From Tubiluchus corallicola (lineage: Eukaryota > Priapulida > Priapulimorpha > Priapulimorphida > Tubiluchidae), in assembly GCA_030141605.1 (NCBI GenBank), contig JAQGDQ010002368.1, positions 744,001 to 808,000 on the forward strand: a stretch of DNA of 64,000 bases, written 5' to 3'. Both the position numbers and the translations under genes were made by a program. How positions within the stretch are numbered: position 1 is the first letter of the stretch; every line of letters begins with the position of its first letter. Positions 1 to 12,500 of this stretch are shown here, one piece after another. Below the pieces are notes generated by a model that had not been told where the DNA came from, did not search any database, and saw only the letters and a program-made list of their open reading frames with translations.

Positions 1-3000
1 AAAAACAAAAAGACAGTTTTAATTAATGAAAATTACAATTAATGAAACCCATTATTCACCTAACAAATTATTAATAAAAAAATGTTTTAACAAAATTCAA
101 TTGAAGATATAAGCTCAAATAATTATAAAATCTTTACTACAGGTAACGCTGCAGCTGCGTACGTACCTCTACTTTGTCTTTGCATTGGGCCTCCTTTTCT
201 GGGATTACAGCTAAACTGTGCACATAGTAATCAGCAGGATTAAACTTTGGTGGACATTTGCAATCCATCGTCTTGAAAAATGTATGAATAGTTTTTCTTG
301 AACCTAAATACGCCACCCTGCCTTCTGCCATTAACAATATCCTGCATTACAATTTAGAGAATAGTAATTTATTTTTACATATATAGGCCTATATAAAAAA
401 CATTGTCAAGCAGTTGTTTCTATGGTCCAAGTAAGTCAGCAGAAGGCAAATTTGGAATTTTAAGCTAGCAAAACAAAGTCTAAAATCAGCAAAAAACTGT
501 ATCCTAAAATTACAAAAAAATGCTCAGGAAAAAGCATAAGTAAATAGAAATACATAGGCATTTAAAAATGCTATCTACTGTTATTCAGCACTAGAAACTA
601 GTGAATACGTTAAATATGTCTTAGAAAGCCTAATAGTCATACGAGATTTAAAAGTTAAAAATTTAAAATATAAATAACTAAATACAAATTATTAATGGTT
701 TCAGGTAAAAAACATATTTTAAATTTGAAATGACTCAGCAGTAAAATTGGAAGCCAAAAGTAACTACGTAAGTCACTATTACTGTTAAAATGGTTTATAG
801 TGAAGCATGAAATCTACATTTTTGCATGTAAAAATTGTATACATAGCACTTTTACCTGTCGAACATGGCATACACTTCAGATGAAGGTTGATGTATGGTG
901 CACAGGATAGTTCGCCCTTTACAAGCCATGTCTTTCAAAACACATATGACGTTTTGTGCCATAAAGGAGTCCAAACCAGATGTTGGTTCATCGCAAAACA
1001 TTAATTTTGGATTTGTTAGCATCTAGAAAAAGGCATTTATTTCATTATAGTTGTTGAAATAATTATGACAAATGTTTTTTCTCTTTACAGATTATTTGTA
1101 AATGCTATAATGCTAATTCAAGACCCACAACAGGTATAGTTAGAGCAAACTTATTTTCAAACAATGATTTTAACAGTCTTTTAAGAAAAATTGTTATGAC
1201 AGTGATAGGTAGGTAAAATTTTCAAACCATTCTGCATATAGTAGCTCCCATGTCATTATTAACCTTCAGTAATAGCACAGACACAAAAGGTGCCAGCAAT
1301 ATTTTAATAAATACAAACGAGTAAATGCTTATTCATTATCAAAGTATAACTTACTAACCTCAGATGCAAATGCAAGACGCTTTCTTTCGCCTCCTGAAAT
1401 ACCTTTTATTCTACCAGGGACGCCTATCCATGTGTTCTCGCATTTCTTTAAACCAAGCTGTAATGGCAAATAATGATTTCACATGATTTTGCTTCATTCT
1501 TTCTATTCTTTTCATAATTTTTTCGATGCCCCCTTTTCCCTTCATTCCTTTTTAAGTCTTTCATTCTTCTGAACATTTTTTATGCTTTTTCTTTGACTAT
1601 TTTTTCCTCTTTTATCATCGGCAGAATTGAGTAATTTAATTATGGCTCGACAAAATGTAGTATAAATTATTTTAAGATCCTAAAAATGAATACAGGTGTA
1701 GCAAACTACCTCCGTGAGAGTTTCTTCAACTTTCTTCATTCGCTGAGAATACGTGAATTCTTTGTCCATTCTCAATAGAGCCTACAACTCAAACCAACAG
1801 ATATTTTAGATTTACAATTTTGCACAGCAGCATAAGACTTAAGCTGTGCTGCAGTCTATATTGTTGTTGCAGTGATCTAGTGTTTAGCATACATTGTTGT
1901 CCTGAACGCTATACTGTATCGCCTGACATTTTTGTATTGCTGTATTGTATTGCACTGCATTGTTGTTGTGTTACTGAAATGTATTGATTTGTTGTTTTTT
2001 ATGTTGATGCTGAATTGTTTGCAGTCGTATAGTTTGTTTCAATGTATAAAAATAACCTGCATTGTACAAGGTACACTAAAATGCACTACCTTACTCTGTC
2101 AGCCACACTTTGGTTTAATTATTTTTGTTATTTATTTTTTTAAAAAACGTTTGAAAAATGCTTTTGGTACTCTATATAAGACGGTAATAATAAGCTAACT
2201 TATCAAAAGAAGTGTAATGAACCGAAAATCTTAAACAGTTTCAAATGTAGACAAACTCCGTGTGGTGAAGCTTCTGATAGTACAATTAAAATACCTGAAA
2301 TCTCAAATGTTCTTTTACTTTCAGGGTACCAATGAACAAATCTTCCTGCTGAACGTATGCCGAGATGGACCTCATGCCAGGACCAAAACCAATTGGCTGT
2401 CCATTAATTTTGACTGTACCCTCAACAGTATACATTTCAGTATTCCTGTGCGTCAGAATGTTCATAAGTGTACTTTTGCCTGCACCACTAAAACAAACAA
2501 ACAACAAATGAATCTTGCTTCTGGTTCGTATCCTTACTTGTCAGCCAATCGGCTTGTAAAGTAATAATTATTGCAAAACTGATTCAACATGAATTTTCTG
2601 CTAAGATGATTTCGGAAAATAATTACAGCTAAATAAACTCTTTTAAATCGATCCGAGTGTGTAGAATCTATTTTGCCTTCAATTTGACAATATAAATATT
2701 TTTGTCAACAATATAATTTTTTTTAATATGACTATGCTTTTATACCTGGCACCCATAATTGCTAACAGCGTACCAGCTTTTGCGTACCCAGTAACTGCAA
2801 TAACAAATTTTCACATAACATATTAATGAAACTTGTAAATTAATGTCGTTGGAATAAACAAGCAAGCAGAACAACTTTTTACAACAATTTACTAGATGCA
2901 GTTGGGCTGAGCGCTCCTAATAGACTACAGTGAATTACTTAATCTCATCATTAACTAAATAACAAGCCTACACCTCTCGGAAATGCATTTTCCAAAACAT

Positions 3001-4161
3001 TCTCAAATTTAAAATGGCATAAAGTAAAACCAAGCTGCATTAACAGTGCAGTCTCCTGAGTATAGCATGAAGGTGCTGCTGCCTTATCCTTTGTGCTACG
3101 GAACTTATAGTAGAAGCAAGCTCTCAGCTCTAAGCGAGAACTCGAATCACTTTACTGCAGCACAAAGCTATGCTAAACTAAATACGAAAATTGGGTGCAG
3201 AGTGAAGAAAACGTGTTATTACAAAAATTATTTACAGTTTCTATATGCGCTCTATTTACACGATGTTAATTTATTCGGGTGGCCAGTGACTACACCTATC
3301 AGAAACAGCACAATCTTTTGCAGAAGCAACCCGTTCCGTGCTAGTTTGTTTAACGTATATTTCTCAAAATTATTTACTTTTAAAGGAATTTAAAGAAGCA
3401 GATTGTTTAACTTAGATGCACATTGAAATGGCCAACTCAAGTTGTTAAAATAATGTGACAAAGACTAATTTAATGTCGTGCTAGTAAATAGTCTTTAAAT
3501 TTTGTTTTAATACCATTTCGGAGAATATGCTTCTTAACTCTTTTTTCTGTTTGCTTTTCCGGGTCAGATTGTCCAGCTTCTCTATCATGTCGACTTCGTC
3601 CACCTTTCAGCGTCGCCCAGACGTTTATATTCTCCCAAGTTATGTTAACCTAAGCAACATAATAATTTCATACTCATAATCGTAAGAAAATTGATAACAA
3701 ACAGAGTTTACAATAAATTTTATGTATTTATTTGATAATAAATATTGTTGGTTTGACTATATATAATTCGATCGATGTTATACTGTAAAATGGAGTGTAC
3801 TGAATGGATAATATTCAAGCAAAATGGAATCAAGAAAGTGGTTGCTCAATATTATTTTCATTTGGTTTGTAAAACGCTAAAACGTTTATTACGATTGCTG
3901 AAAGATAGCCACATAACGTTATGAGCATCAGCGAGCTCTCTGTGCCTCTTAACATATAAGGAATTCCTAACTTACCGCATCAAGTTCACTAACACTCAGT
4001 ACTTTTTTAATGGGTTCCTTTCTCATCACATGTTTCGACATGTCAGCAAACTGAATGCCAGAATTTGAAATCTCTTCGTACATCGGTACATGAACATTAC
4101 TTCTACTGATGGAATAATCACTAGCAGCATTGTCACAGGCAGCATTGTTGCCAGTATCCAT
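1..4161 (-). CDS. White-like ABCG half-transporter, locus A (partial, exons 1-8)
   Basis: 5' part of an ABC transporter of the G/White family: a half-transporter (nucleotide-binding domain first, membrane domain second) that works as a dimer in membranes. Coding exons on the minus strand: 4161-3976, 3649-3514, 2794-2746, 2487-2295, 1781-1710, 1457-1359, 1022-856, 341-167. All have GT-AG borders and the phases agree. Visible motifs are Walker A GASGAGKST split over exons 3/4, signature ISGGERKRL in exon 6, Walker B FCDEP with SGLDS and the H-loop TIHQPSSE in exon 7, and [11 protein letters not shown] / NPADYYV in exon 8, closely matching Drosophila White. The window edge falls in intron 8, so the membrane domain is outside. 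The start is the ATG of MDTGN; the upstream ATG used in locus B is ATA here. Almost identical to locus B, with no frame-breaking change seen. Substrate unknown. Confidence 0.9.
3001..3265. other. Low-divergence segment in intron 2 of locus A
   Basis: About 265 bases differing at one position from 15,061-15,325 in locus B, while flanking intron DNA differs at several percent. A plus-strand frame (3,046-3,393, 115 codons) covers most of it; the B counterpart stops at codon 100. No family recognised. Confidence 0.5.
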
Positions 4162-4379
4162 ACTAAGTATGCTCTCGCAAAACGTTTAAAATGGCGTACG
4201 CTTATAATGATTCAAACATTTGCTTAAAGCAAAACATGTCACTTATACATGCATAAAATATTGTACTTCAACCTCACGCAACAACAGTATATTGTGAAAA
4301 GTCACGTTTCACAATGAATTTTAACATGGATTAACACAAGCAAACTATTTATTTAAACCTAAACAACTAAAATAAGATT

Positions 4380-4790
4380 CAAAACAATTAATAAAAAATC
4401 CCAGAATAGTTTTCAATTAATTGTTACGTCTTATTAACGAGACACAGAACTGTATCATCAAAAGTTCACACCACACATCGATTTTACTTGATATCAACTA
4501 ATAGCAAACAAACAGTGAGGTTCTTTATGGCGCACAACTTTCAAGGTGCAATGAAGGTGAAAGACTAAAGGTGAAAACTTCTGGAGCTTTTAAATGGCTA
4601 TTAAATGTGACTGTAACATAGATTGAGAAAGCACAGCTGTACCCACTAAAAGACTGCCTAGTTGACTTAAATAAATAGAAGTTTTTGCTTAAATGAAGAA
4701 CCAATTCTGGAATAAGATTGTGTTTTAATATACACCTAAAAATTTTAATTAAGACGTAATATACGCGCATAAAATGCGCTGCTTAAAATT
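4380..4790 (-). promoter_or_regulatory. Conserved upstream block of locus A
   Basis: About 220-630 bases upstream of the locus A start. The same block recurs before locus B (16,440-16,850) and, more diverged, before relic C (19,620-20,040). It is probably promoter or 5'UTR inherited through the duplications. I could not assign a TATA box or transcription start with confidence. Confidence 0.4.
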
Positions 4791-4958
4791 GCGAAAGAAA
4801 TTTAAGTCATTCATATCTCTCACCAAACAAACCTTGCTGCGGGAGTATGGTAAAAAATGACGTAAGCTGGTGGAAAGCACGAAGGCATGCATTACGATGC
4901 TTTTGCACTTCACTCAAAAATCCCACTATTGTAGCTGAATAAAGAGTCGCTTACAGAA

Positions 4959-4984
4959 CATCCGGAATGCGTTATGCGTTATGC
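4959..4984. repeat. Single arm of a palindromic MITE-like element
   Basis: catccggaatgcgttatgc followed by a repeat of the gttatgc motif. It is the same arm that opens the complete element at 17,022. The A/B similarity ends here. Confidence 0.5.
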
Positions 4985-6561
4985 ATTTCCAACTGGTTAT
5001 TCCCAGACGAATTTTCTGCTGGTTTGTTTCTGCTTCGCCTTGTCTCAAAGACAAAAAAATTAAATGGAAAAATCGATAGAACAGGACAGGTAAACCTTTA
5101 TGTGAAGAAACAACAGATAGCAAGAGATATTTAAGCTTTGTCAATAAAATCTGTAAAAGAACATTATACAGTTCCCGGCTGATATAATTTCGGTTACGCG
5201 TGTTTAATGTAAGCAACGACGTAAATGAGTCCGTCAACGTGAAACCTATGTTGTTATTTGTAAACCCTCAAATTAATTTTTGCGTAGGCTTACATAGGAT
5301 TTAAATTTATTCGAACTAGAATTAAAGCAGTAAATTTTTTAATCTTAACTTTAAACCAGTAGGCTTGGTAAGCATAAATGTGTGACCACTTGTAACAGTG
5401 TCTGCCATAACTTATTTTGAAAAGTAAGTCTACTTACACAGCTCACTGTAGCGTACGTTGACTCAGCACAGAACAATAGAACAAATATTAAATGCACATA
5501 ATATATAAAGCACCATAATCACGCTTTGACCATTGACGTCGTTAAGCCAAAAGAGTAATGCGGACGTGTCATGGGTTTTTATATGCAGTGTATCCTGTTC
5601 CTTGCATAACATGCATACAGAATATTTTATACTGCTTATTCTACCATCGGTAATAATAGTTTCAAGACCATCGTGCGCCTTGTGCTATAGTATTCTCTCT
5701 CTTTCTCCCTCTCTTTCCTCTCTCCCTCTCTTTCTGTTCTCTTTGTATTTGTTTTTCTGTTAAACACTTTCTAACTGTTATTGTCAATTTTTCTTTCACT
5801 TTTTTCTCCTTGCCTTTAAGCTCTTTCTTTTGTATTTCTATTCATTTATTTCATTCGGTTGTTTAGACAATAAAAAAATCACAATGTCAGACATAATATA
5901 CAGACAATGACGATATGTTATAAAAAAATACTAGAAAGTTGGGAAGCTTTTATTGACACACTGCAAACAACAGTAGCCTACAATCATTTATACATATTAT
6001 AATATTTTTGCAAAGAATCGCATAAATACTGAAAGAACCCAAAGCGTTGAACATGTGTTAAACATATCAGACTATTTAATCATTTAAATCCTTTAGATTT
6101 TAACATTGTATAACATCTTAATATTATGTAGCATGTATGGGTGTCCTGCCATAAGCCATAGCTTCTTAGGTCTCCCTTCATTATCTTTTTTAAAAACAGT
6201 GATCATTTTCGCGTAATTATTTTTTTACTTTATTGATTATATATTGTATTTCAAAATTAATGTGATTACGATATATGTTAAATCAATATATTATTTTAAG
6301 GTTGAATTGAATTTGAGCATTTCGGCTTTATAAACTGCCACTGTAAAAACCTATTACATATCCACGGTAAAGAAAAAACTAAATGCAAAACATTGAGTTT
6401 GTTGGATTTAGGCCTACATTACTGATTTAGAATTTTAACAAAGAAATACTAAATTTAAGTGTAGATAATTAACTTCGGATTGGAAAAGCTTCAAAACAAG
6501 ATAAGCATAGACTTTAATTTTGCACTTTAAATGCATCTATTTCTGGCATCATGTCATCAAC

Positions 6562-9500
6562 CTAGCCTTTATTGCGTGTTCGAAATGAAAGAATGATGAA
6601 ACCCAAAAGCCTGTATCCAGCCATCAGAACGAATAACAAGCCAACGTTCTGGTACATATTATCCTGAAAAAGACAAATAAAAACAATATAACTATATTAT
6701 TTAAGGAAAATAAGGAGTCCAAAAATTGGATTACAGCAAAAATGTTCTCATACAAATCTCAAAACTAGATCACAGTTGTTAGCTCAAGCTTATACCATAG
6801 GAAAATGTCAAAAATTTCTTCCTGAGAATTTTGTGTCACACTCTTAAAAGACTGTGTCAGACTCTTTTGAGTCTGGCTTCTTAAAATAATGAGGGTCATG
6901 AAATTCATAAAACCTGAAAATTCTGTTAGCGTGTATCACCACTCTCATCCAATTCAAACAGTTTTCTTGTAAATAAAACTGCTGTGTTTTGACATACACA
7001 GAAACGATTTCTGTTAAGATACCTCTTTAAAGTTGAACTGGTGAAGCACAGCTGTCCCATCATGTATGCAAGGCCGCTGAGTTTCATTGCCATTTTCACA
7101 TGCTATAAATTAAACATGTAATGAAAATTCCATATAATATTTTAATAATTCACAGTATTAAGATAAGCCTAAGTTGATAAATTGTCTACACAGAAAAATT
7201 TCGAATAATAAAATATGCCAAATTGCACTAAACTGTGATTAACAGAATTTATTGATGGAACATTTATATGCTACCCCCAGCACAAATACTTGCATATTTC
7301 TGTAACATCTTTCCATTGGTTGATGTTCAGAGCCTCATTCCCGTATTTAAACCAGCTGAGATATTCAAGCCATATAAAATATACAGGAATCGACCTGGAA
7401 ATACACATTCATATTATAATTCAGATAATTCGGCAATGCCTTTTGTCATCATCAATGTGAACCCAAACGTGAAAAAAATCGTTCATGATAGCAAGTGGTC
7501 TTGCCGCATGCCCCTGAATAACGCACAAAAAAGTCTTGAAGTCCACGTTGAAAAATTTTTCGCCTGCGTTCCTGGTTTTACTCTCAATTTAATATCTGAC
7601 TCAGTCCTCAAATTAATTTTCTGCCATCTGCTTAGCCAGCTAATTCTATCTACACGTTCTTGAACAGTGATAGTGAGCAGGCAAAGCCCTGTCATTAAAT
7701 AGAGCACCTACATAATAATATTAATACCTTGCAACTATTGTTGTTTGGTAAATTTAACTTACTCCACATTCAGCAATAGACCACCAAACAGCATCATTGG
7801 CATAAGAAATGGCGCAGCAGCAGCCATTACAATCTCCGGATTGGAGGAGAAGCAAGACATCATATAACCTGGAAAGGAAATGAAAAAAACGATGAGTTGA
7901 TGCAAAGAAATCTTGCCAATCAAAGTTAATCAAGGTCATTCAAATTAAAGTGTTAAGTAACCTTTGCCTACAAACAGAAACATAAGCCATGCAAATAATA
8001 CTACTACTTCTTAAAACAGGCTGGTTTAAAAAGAGACCTAATCAAAGCTACTGTAATGTCTGTTGCTCATCAATTAGGGCAGAATTACCTGTTACATAAT
8101 TTATTATCTTAATTATAAAATGAATTGTTTGTGTAAAAGCGTGAGCTGCCACACAAAGATATTCACCTTGTCTGGAACATTTGGCAAACACAGCAGGCTC
8201 CTTTTACTGCCTGCCTGGTATATGCGAATTTCATGTTATTGTTAGTACAACAGTATAACAGTATGTTATATTCTCTCCCATACTATTTCTGCAAAAATGT
8301 GAGCTGCCACACAAAAACATTCGCCTCGTCTTAGGCATCTGGCAAACACAGCAGATTTCATTTACTGCATGGTACATGCGAACTTCATCTATTGTTAGTA
8401 CAACATTATACTATTCGTCCCTCACTTTGCTAAAGCATGTGCAAATAATATGTAATTGCTGAGCAGTGTTAATTGTCGCACATAATTTATACTATTGTTA
8501 AAATAAGCTTGTTCAATTGTTTATTTTAATGTCTTTTTGCAAATTGTGCTAGAGATTTCGCTTTTGTACCTTCTTGCTCTTAAAATTATCAGCAACAGAC
8601 TTTTATTTTATACTTTAATTGATACTGATGCCATATTTCTGCATGGCGCTTACTGAACCAAAATATGGCTCCCTGGACCAAAATATGACATAGATGCTCA
8701 CAGAAATTGTTGAAAAAAATTACAAAATTAGAATATCTTGTGTGATCGTAAGCTTACCGAATGACGCTGCTACATTAGCTATTAAAATGAGAATTCCTGC
8801 GCAAACAAAAAAGTGCGACGCTGAAGGATATAAACCTGAAAAAACACAGAAAACTACTCAATAAGTAAAACATACATCAAAGTTTAAAATAAAAAGCTCA
8901 CTACAAAATAAAAATGCGGGATAAGGATCCATTATTACTTACCCACCATAAAATAGTCTATAAGCGTAAACAGAAATGGCAACAGGATGAAAAATGGTAG
9001 CTGAAAGAACAATGGTAGTTGAATGATACAATAATTTGAAAGATTACACTATTATATCTCAAAACCACTAAATGCCTAATATGGAGTTTTAGTTTCTCTG
9101 TGTGATATTTCATATTACTATTTCTTAACGAGATTAAATATTTCCCCATAAGTATGTAATATTTCTTCCTTTTTTCCTAAAACCTTGCAGCATCGAAAAC
9201 TGATGTTGCAGAATTTCAGATTTATAATTAAGTCTGTATTACGTCACACCTTAATTACGTATGCAGCTTTGCAATAATTCTGCATTAAATTAAAAACATT
9301 TATCCAGTATCACTTACTTGCTTTAAATAACTCTTATCACTAATTTCATCAGTGTATATAATATACAGCCCCTACCTCTGCCAGCATTTTGCTGAGGAAA
9401 TATGTGTCCAACCTATAGCAACCATTAAAGTGCTCCCTCAGGAAAATGACACACTCTTCACAAAACACCTGCAAGCAGAAACAACTAAAAGTACATATAT

Positions 9501-12500
9501 TTTAATAACTGGAGTAAAAACATCGGCCTAGTAATAAAAATTTTCAAGCTACATTATTTACAAAATGAATGTGCGTGATTTCAGCTTAACCCAAACTTCC
9601 AAATTCTCTTAAACTTTCATGGAAATTATCCTTATGCAAAAATTGCATACAAGAAGTATTTTAGTGATACATCCAGTGATATATATATATATATATATAC
9701 ATCCACCAGGCTGGGAGTAAAGTAAAGGAAGCCGGTAAATAAATGTTTTTTGTAATACGATCAGAAATTCGAGTGGGATCATTAACCTTAAATATGCCTA
9801 AATTGATTTGCAGGTTCGATTGTGCATGACTGCTCAAGCCAGGTTTGTGAAGACATCAATCGAAGCTTCGATCAAAAAGATTTTCTTTGAAGTGTGATAC
9901 AAGGCTATACCTAACAGCGATGCTCAGCTTCTGCTGAAAAAAGTGTCTTGGGTGGTTTCGTCTACCACACTGATCTTAGCTTTTTACCCCATTGAGCAAG
10001 GATGTGTCTGAATGAAGCCAAGAATTTCTGCCAGTTCAATGTCTCCTTTTAGATAATTATTCTTGATAATGAACCAGATTACGATTCTAACTTCATTAGA
10101 TAAAGCATTTTACTGAAGTATTTTAGAGCTTTGCTGTTTTGTGACGTAACAACACCCCGTTCCGTATTACGGATTCAGCAACGGTGATGCTGCAGTTATT
10201 GAAGCAGTTCGTGTAGATGGGATTTTTACAGTTTTCCCTTACGTGAACTACTGAAAATAAGTTCTGCATAGTCATATTTATAATTAGAAGAAACAGGACG
10301 CCAGTGATGTTTTGCACAGCTTCTTGATTCATTTCCTGCTGCAGGTAGACAATTCCAAGTATTATACCAATCACCTACAAAATAAAAATTTGTGAAAACT
10401 GAAAAGAGTTGAAAAAAGCATCAGATGTTTTGCACTAATAAACCTCTCGTATACAATATTTTTCGCATCATATTCACATAGCTTTTAGTTAGTTAAGTCT
10501 GATTTCTACTTACCATTGTTTGAAAAGTTCTCACTTTTATTGCCATTGGATCTCGAATCACGCTGATTAATGCTCTGTGTGTTAGAGTGATAAACTGCTT
10601 TATCCAACTTGCTTTATACCTAAATGAAACATACGCTAAAATGTTTGGTTAACTGTAATTCGCAGGCGACAGACTTTTAGGCTTGTAATTGCTAAACCAC
10701 TTACAATAAGAATTACGTGTGCTGGTTATAATTGGCTACTTGATTTTCTACATTAAAGTATACGTGAGTCTGAAAAGGAAAAGATGAAAAAATATCTGTG
10801 ATTGTTTGGCAATACTTGATAAGGAAAACCTCAAGTTAAATTAGTGAAATTGAAATTTAAATGACGGCACTCATTCACTTGTGCAGGTACTTATCGCAAA
10901 TGCGTCACAAAGTACAACCACAATAATCGTGACAACAAAAATGCTAGCAGCAAGGAGTTCAGATGCATTTTGAATTTGGAAGTCTGGTTTTTCAGTTTTT
11001 GTATTCTTGTTTCCAGTGGTATTTTCAACAATTTTTTACGCAAAAAGTAGCTAAAACTAATTTAATAAAAACTCATAAACTGCAATCTTTTGTATTATTA
11101 CTAAATAATTAAAATATAGTTACTGGATTGTATTTAATGAACAGAGGTTACTTACGCAGAACGATGAGCCAGCAATTCACCGAACTGAAAAAATGCATGT
11201 ATAAATAATTGCAATGAAACTGCTGAAAACAGCTGTCTTGGTTAAGCGTTATTTGTAATACATAACAAGATATTACAAAATTGCATTTACTACAAATATC
11301 AACAAAGCACACCACAAAGCGGAACATCCCCTGACAACAGTATTATTCCGTATTGGTTCCTGTGACTCAGACTTTTAACCCTGGGGCTCCAAAAGCGATA
11401 AGGTTCTTCTCCTATTGATGGGTGGCCCACATGTGAAAGTCGAATGCATTGCATTAATTTTTTAGACTTAGAATGAGTCCGCAACCTTTTTCAAGTAGTG
11501 TATCCTATGACACTGACTTTTGATCTTAAGGCCTCAAAACCCATAAGATTCTTCCCCTGTTGACAGTCGATGAATACGTAAAATATGAAAGTTTAGGCTA
11601 TGTGTTCACAAACTTTTCCAACTGAGACCTTGACCTTTGATAAGGGGCGCACAAAGTCGATAGGGCCGTTTCTCTACTGACAGATGAGCCTATATATTAT
11701 ATGAAAAATGAATGTCATGTTTGAAAAAAGGTTAGCTTGAAAAGTGTTCACAAGACCAATAACGAAATTACAGACAAACGGGCGGGCGGAAGCATGGACA
11801 GCCAAAGGGACAGATGCACGAACGGAGGCTTACTATACTGAATAACATATTAACAGATCCAACATTAGTGATTGTTAATAAATGCTACTAAACTGAACAA
11901 CATATTAAAAGATGCAATGCCAATTAATATCAGCTGCTTTCTTACGTCAATGAGCTGTTCATTTCGATTATCCTCCATGATAACTTGTTTGACAAGATAA
12001 CCTTGAGGGGAAACTTCAAATGCGTTACATATTCTCTGAAAGTAACAAGTTGGAAAGTAAGAAAAACGAAAAGACAGTTTTAATTAATGAAAATTACAAT
12101 TAATGAAAGCCGTTATTCACCCAACAAATTATTAATAAAAAATGTTTTAACAAAATTCAATTGAAGTTATAAGCTCAAATAATTATAAAATCTTTACTAC
12201 AGGTAATGCTGCAGCTGCGTACGTACCTCTACTTTGTCTTTGCATTGGGCCTCCTTTTCTGGGATTACAGCTAAACTGTGCACATAGTAATCAGCAGGAT
12301 TAAACTTTGGTGGACATTTGTAATCCATCGTCTTGAAAAATGTATGAATAGTTTTTCTTGAACCTAAATATGCCACCCTGCCTTCTGCCATTAACAATAT
12401 CCTGCATTACAATTTAGAGAATAGTAATTTATTTTTACATATATAGGCCTACATAAAAAACATTGTCAAGCAGTTGTTTCTATGGTCCAAGTAAGTTAGC

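Larger units (their letters stand above)
4162..6561. other. Intergenic stretch between locus A and the 3' end of locus B
   Basis: No gene seen. Bases to about 4,985 are homologous to DNA upstream of locus B (16,236-17,045) and include a block (4,380-4,790) also recognisable upstream of relic C, probably the old promoter/5'UTR region. 4,959-4,984 is one arm of the palindromic element whose complete copy is at 17,022. 5,690-5,750 is a pyrimidine tract. 5,830-6,560 is AT-rich and nondescript. Confidence 0.6.

Noticed and set aside
1-4161. Locus A as a truncated pseudogene
   Set aside because: The truncation is the window edge; all eight exons seen are intact with good splice sites.
4525-4770. 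Candidate upstream protein of 81 codons, also at 16,589-16,834
   Set aside because: Nearly every base change between the two copies alters the residue, as expected of neutral non-coding DNA; kept only as an upstream block.
7268-7663. 131-codon plus-strand frame
   Set aside because: It runs antisense over exon 17 of locus B, whose spliced minus-strand frame matches White-family proteins; the plus frame is a shadow.
7483-7707. 74-codon minus-strand frame in locus B intron 16
   Set aside because: No family resemblance and no splice sites that would join it in phase to exons 16 and 17.
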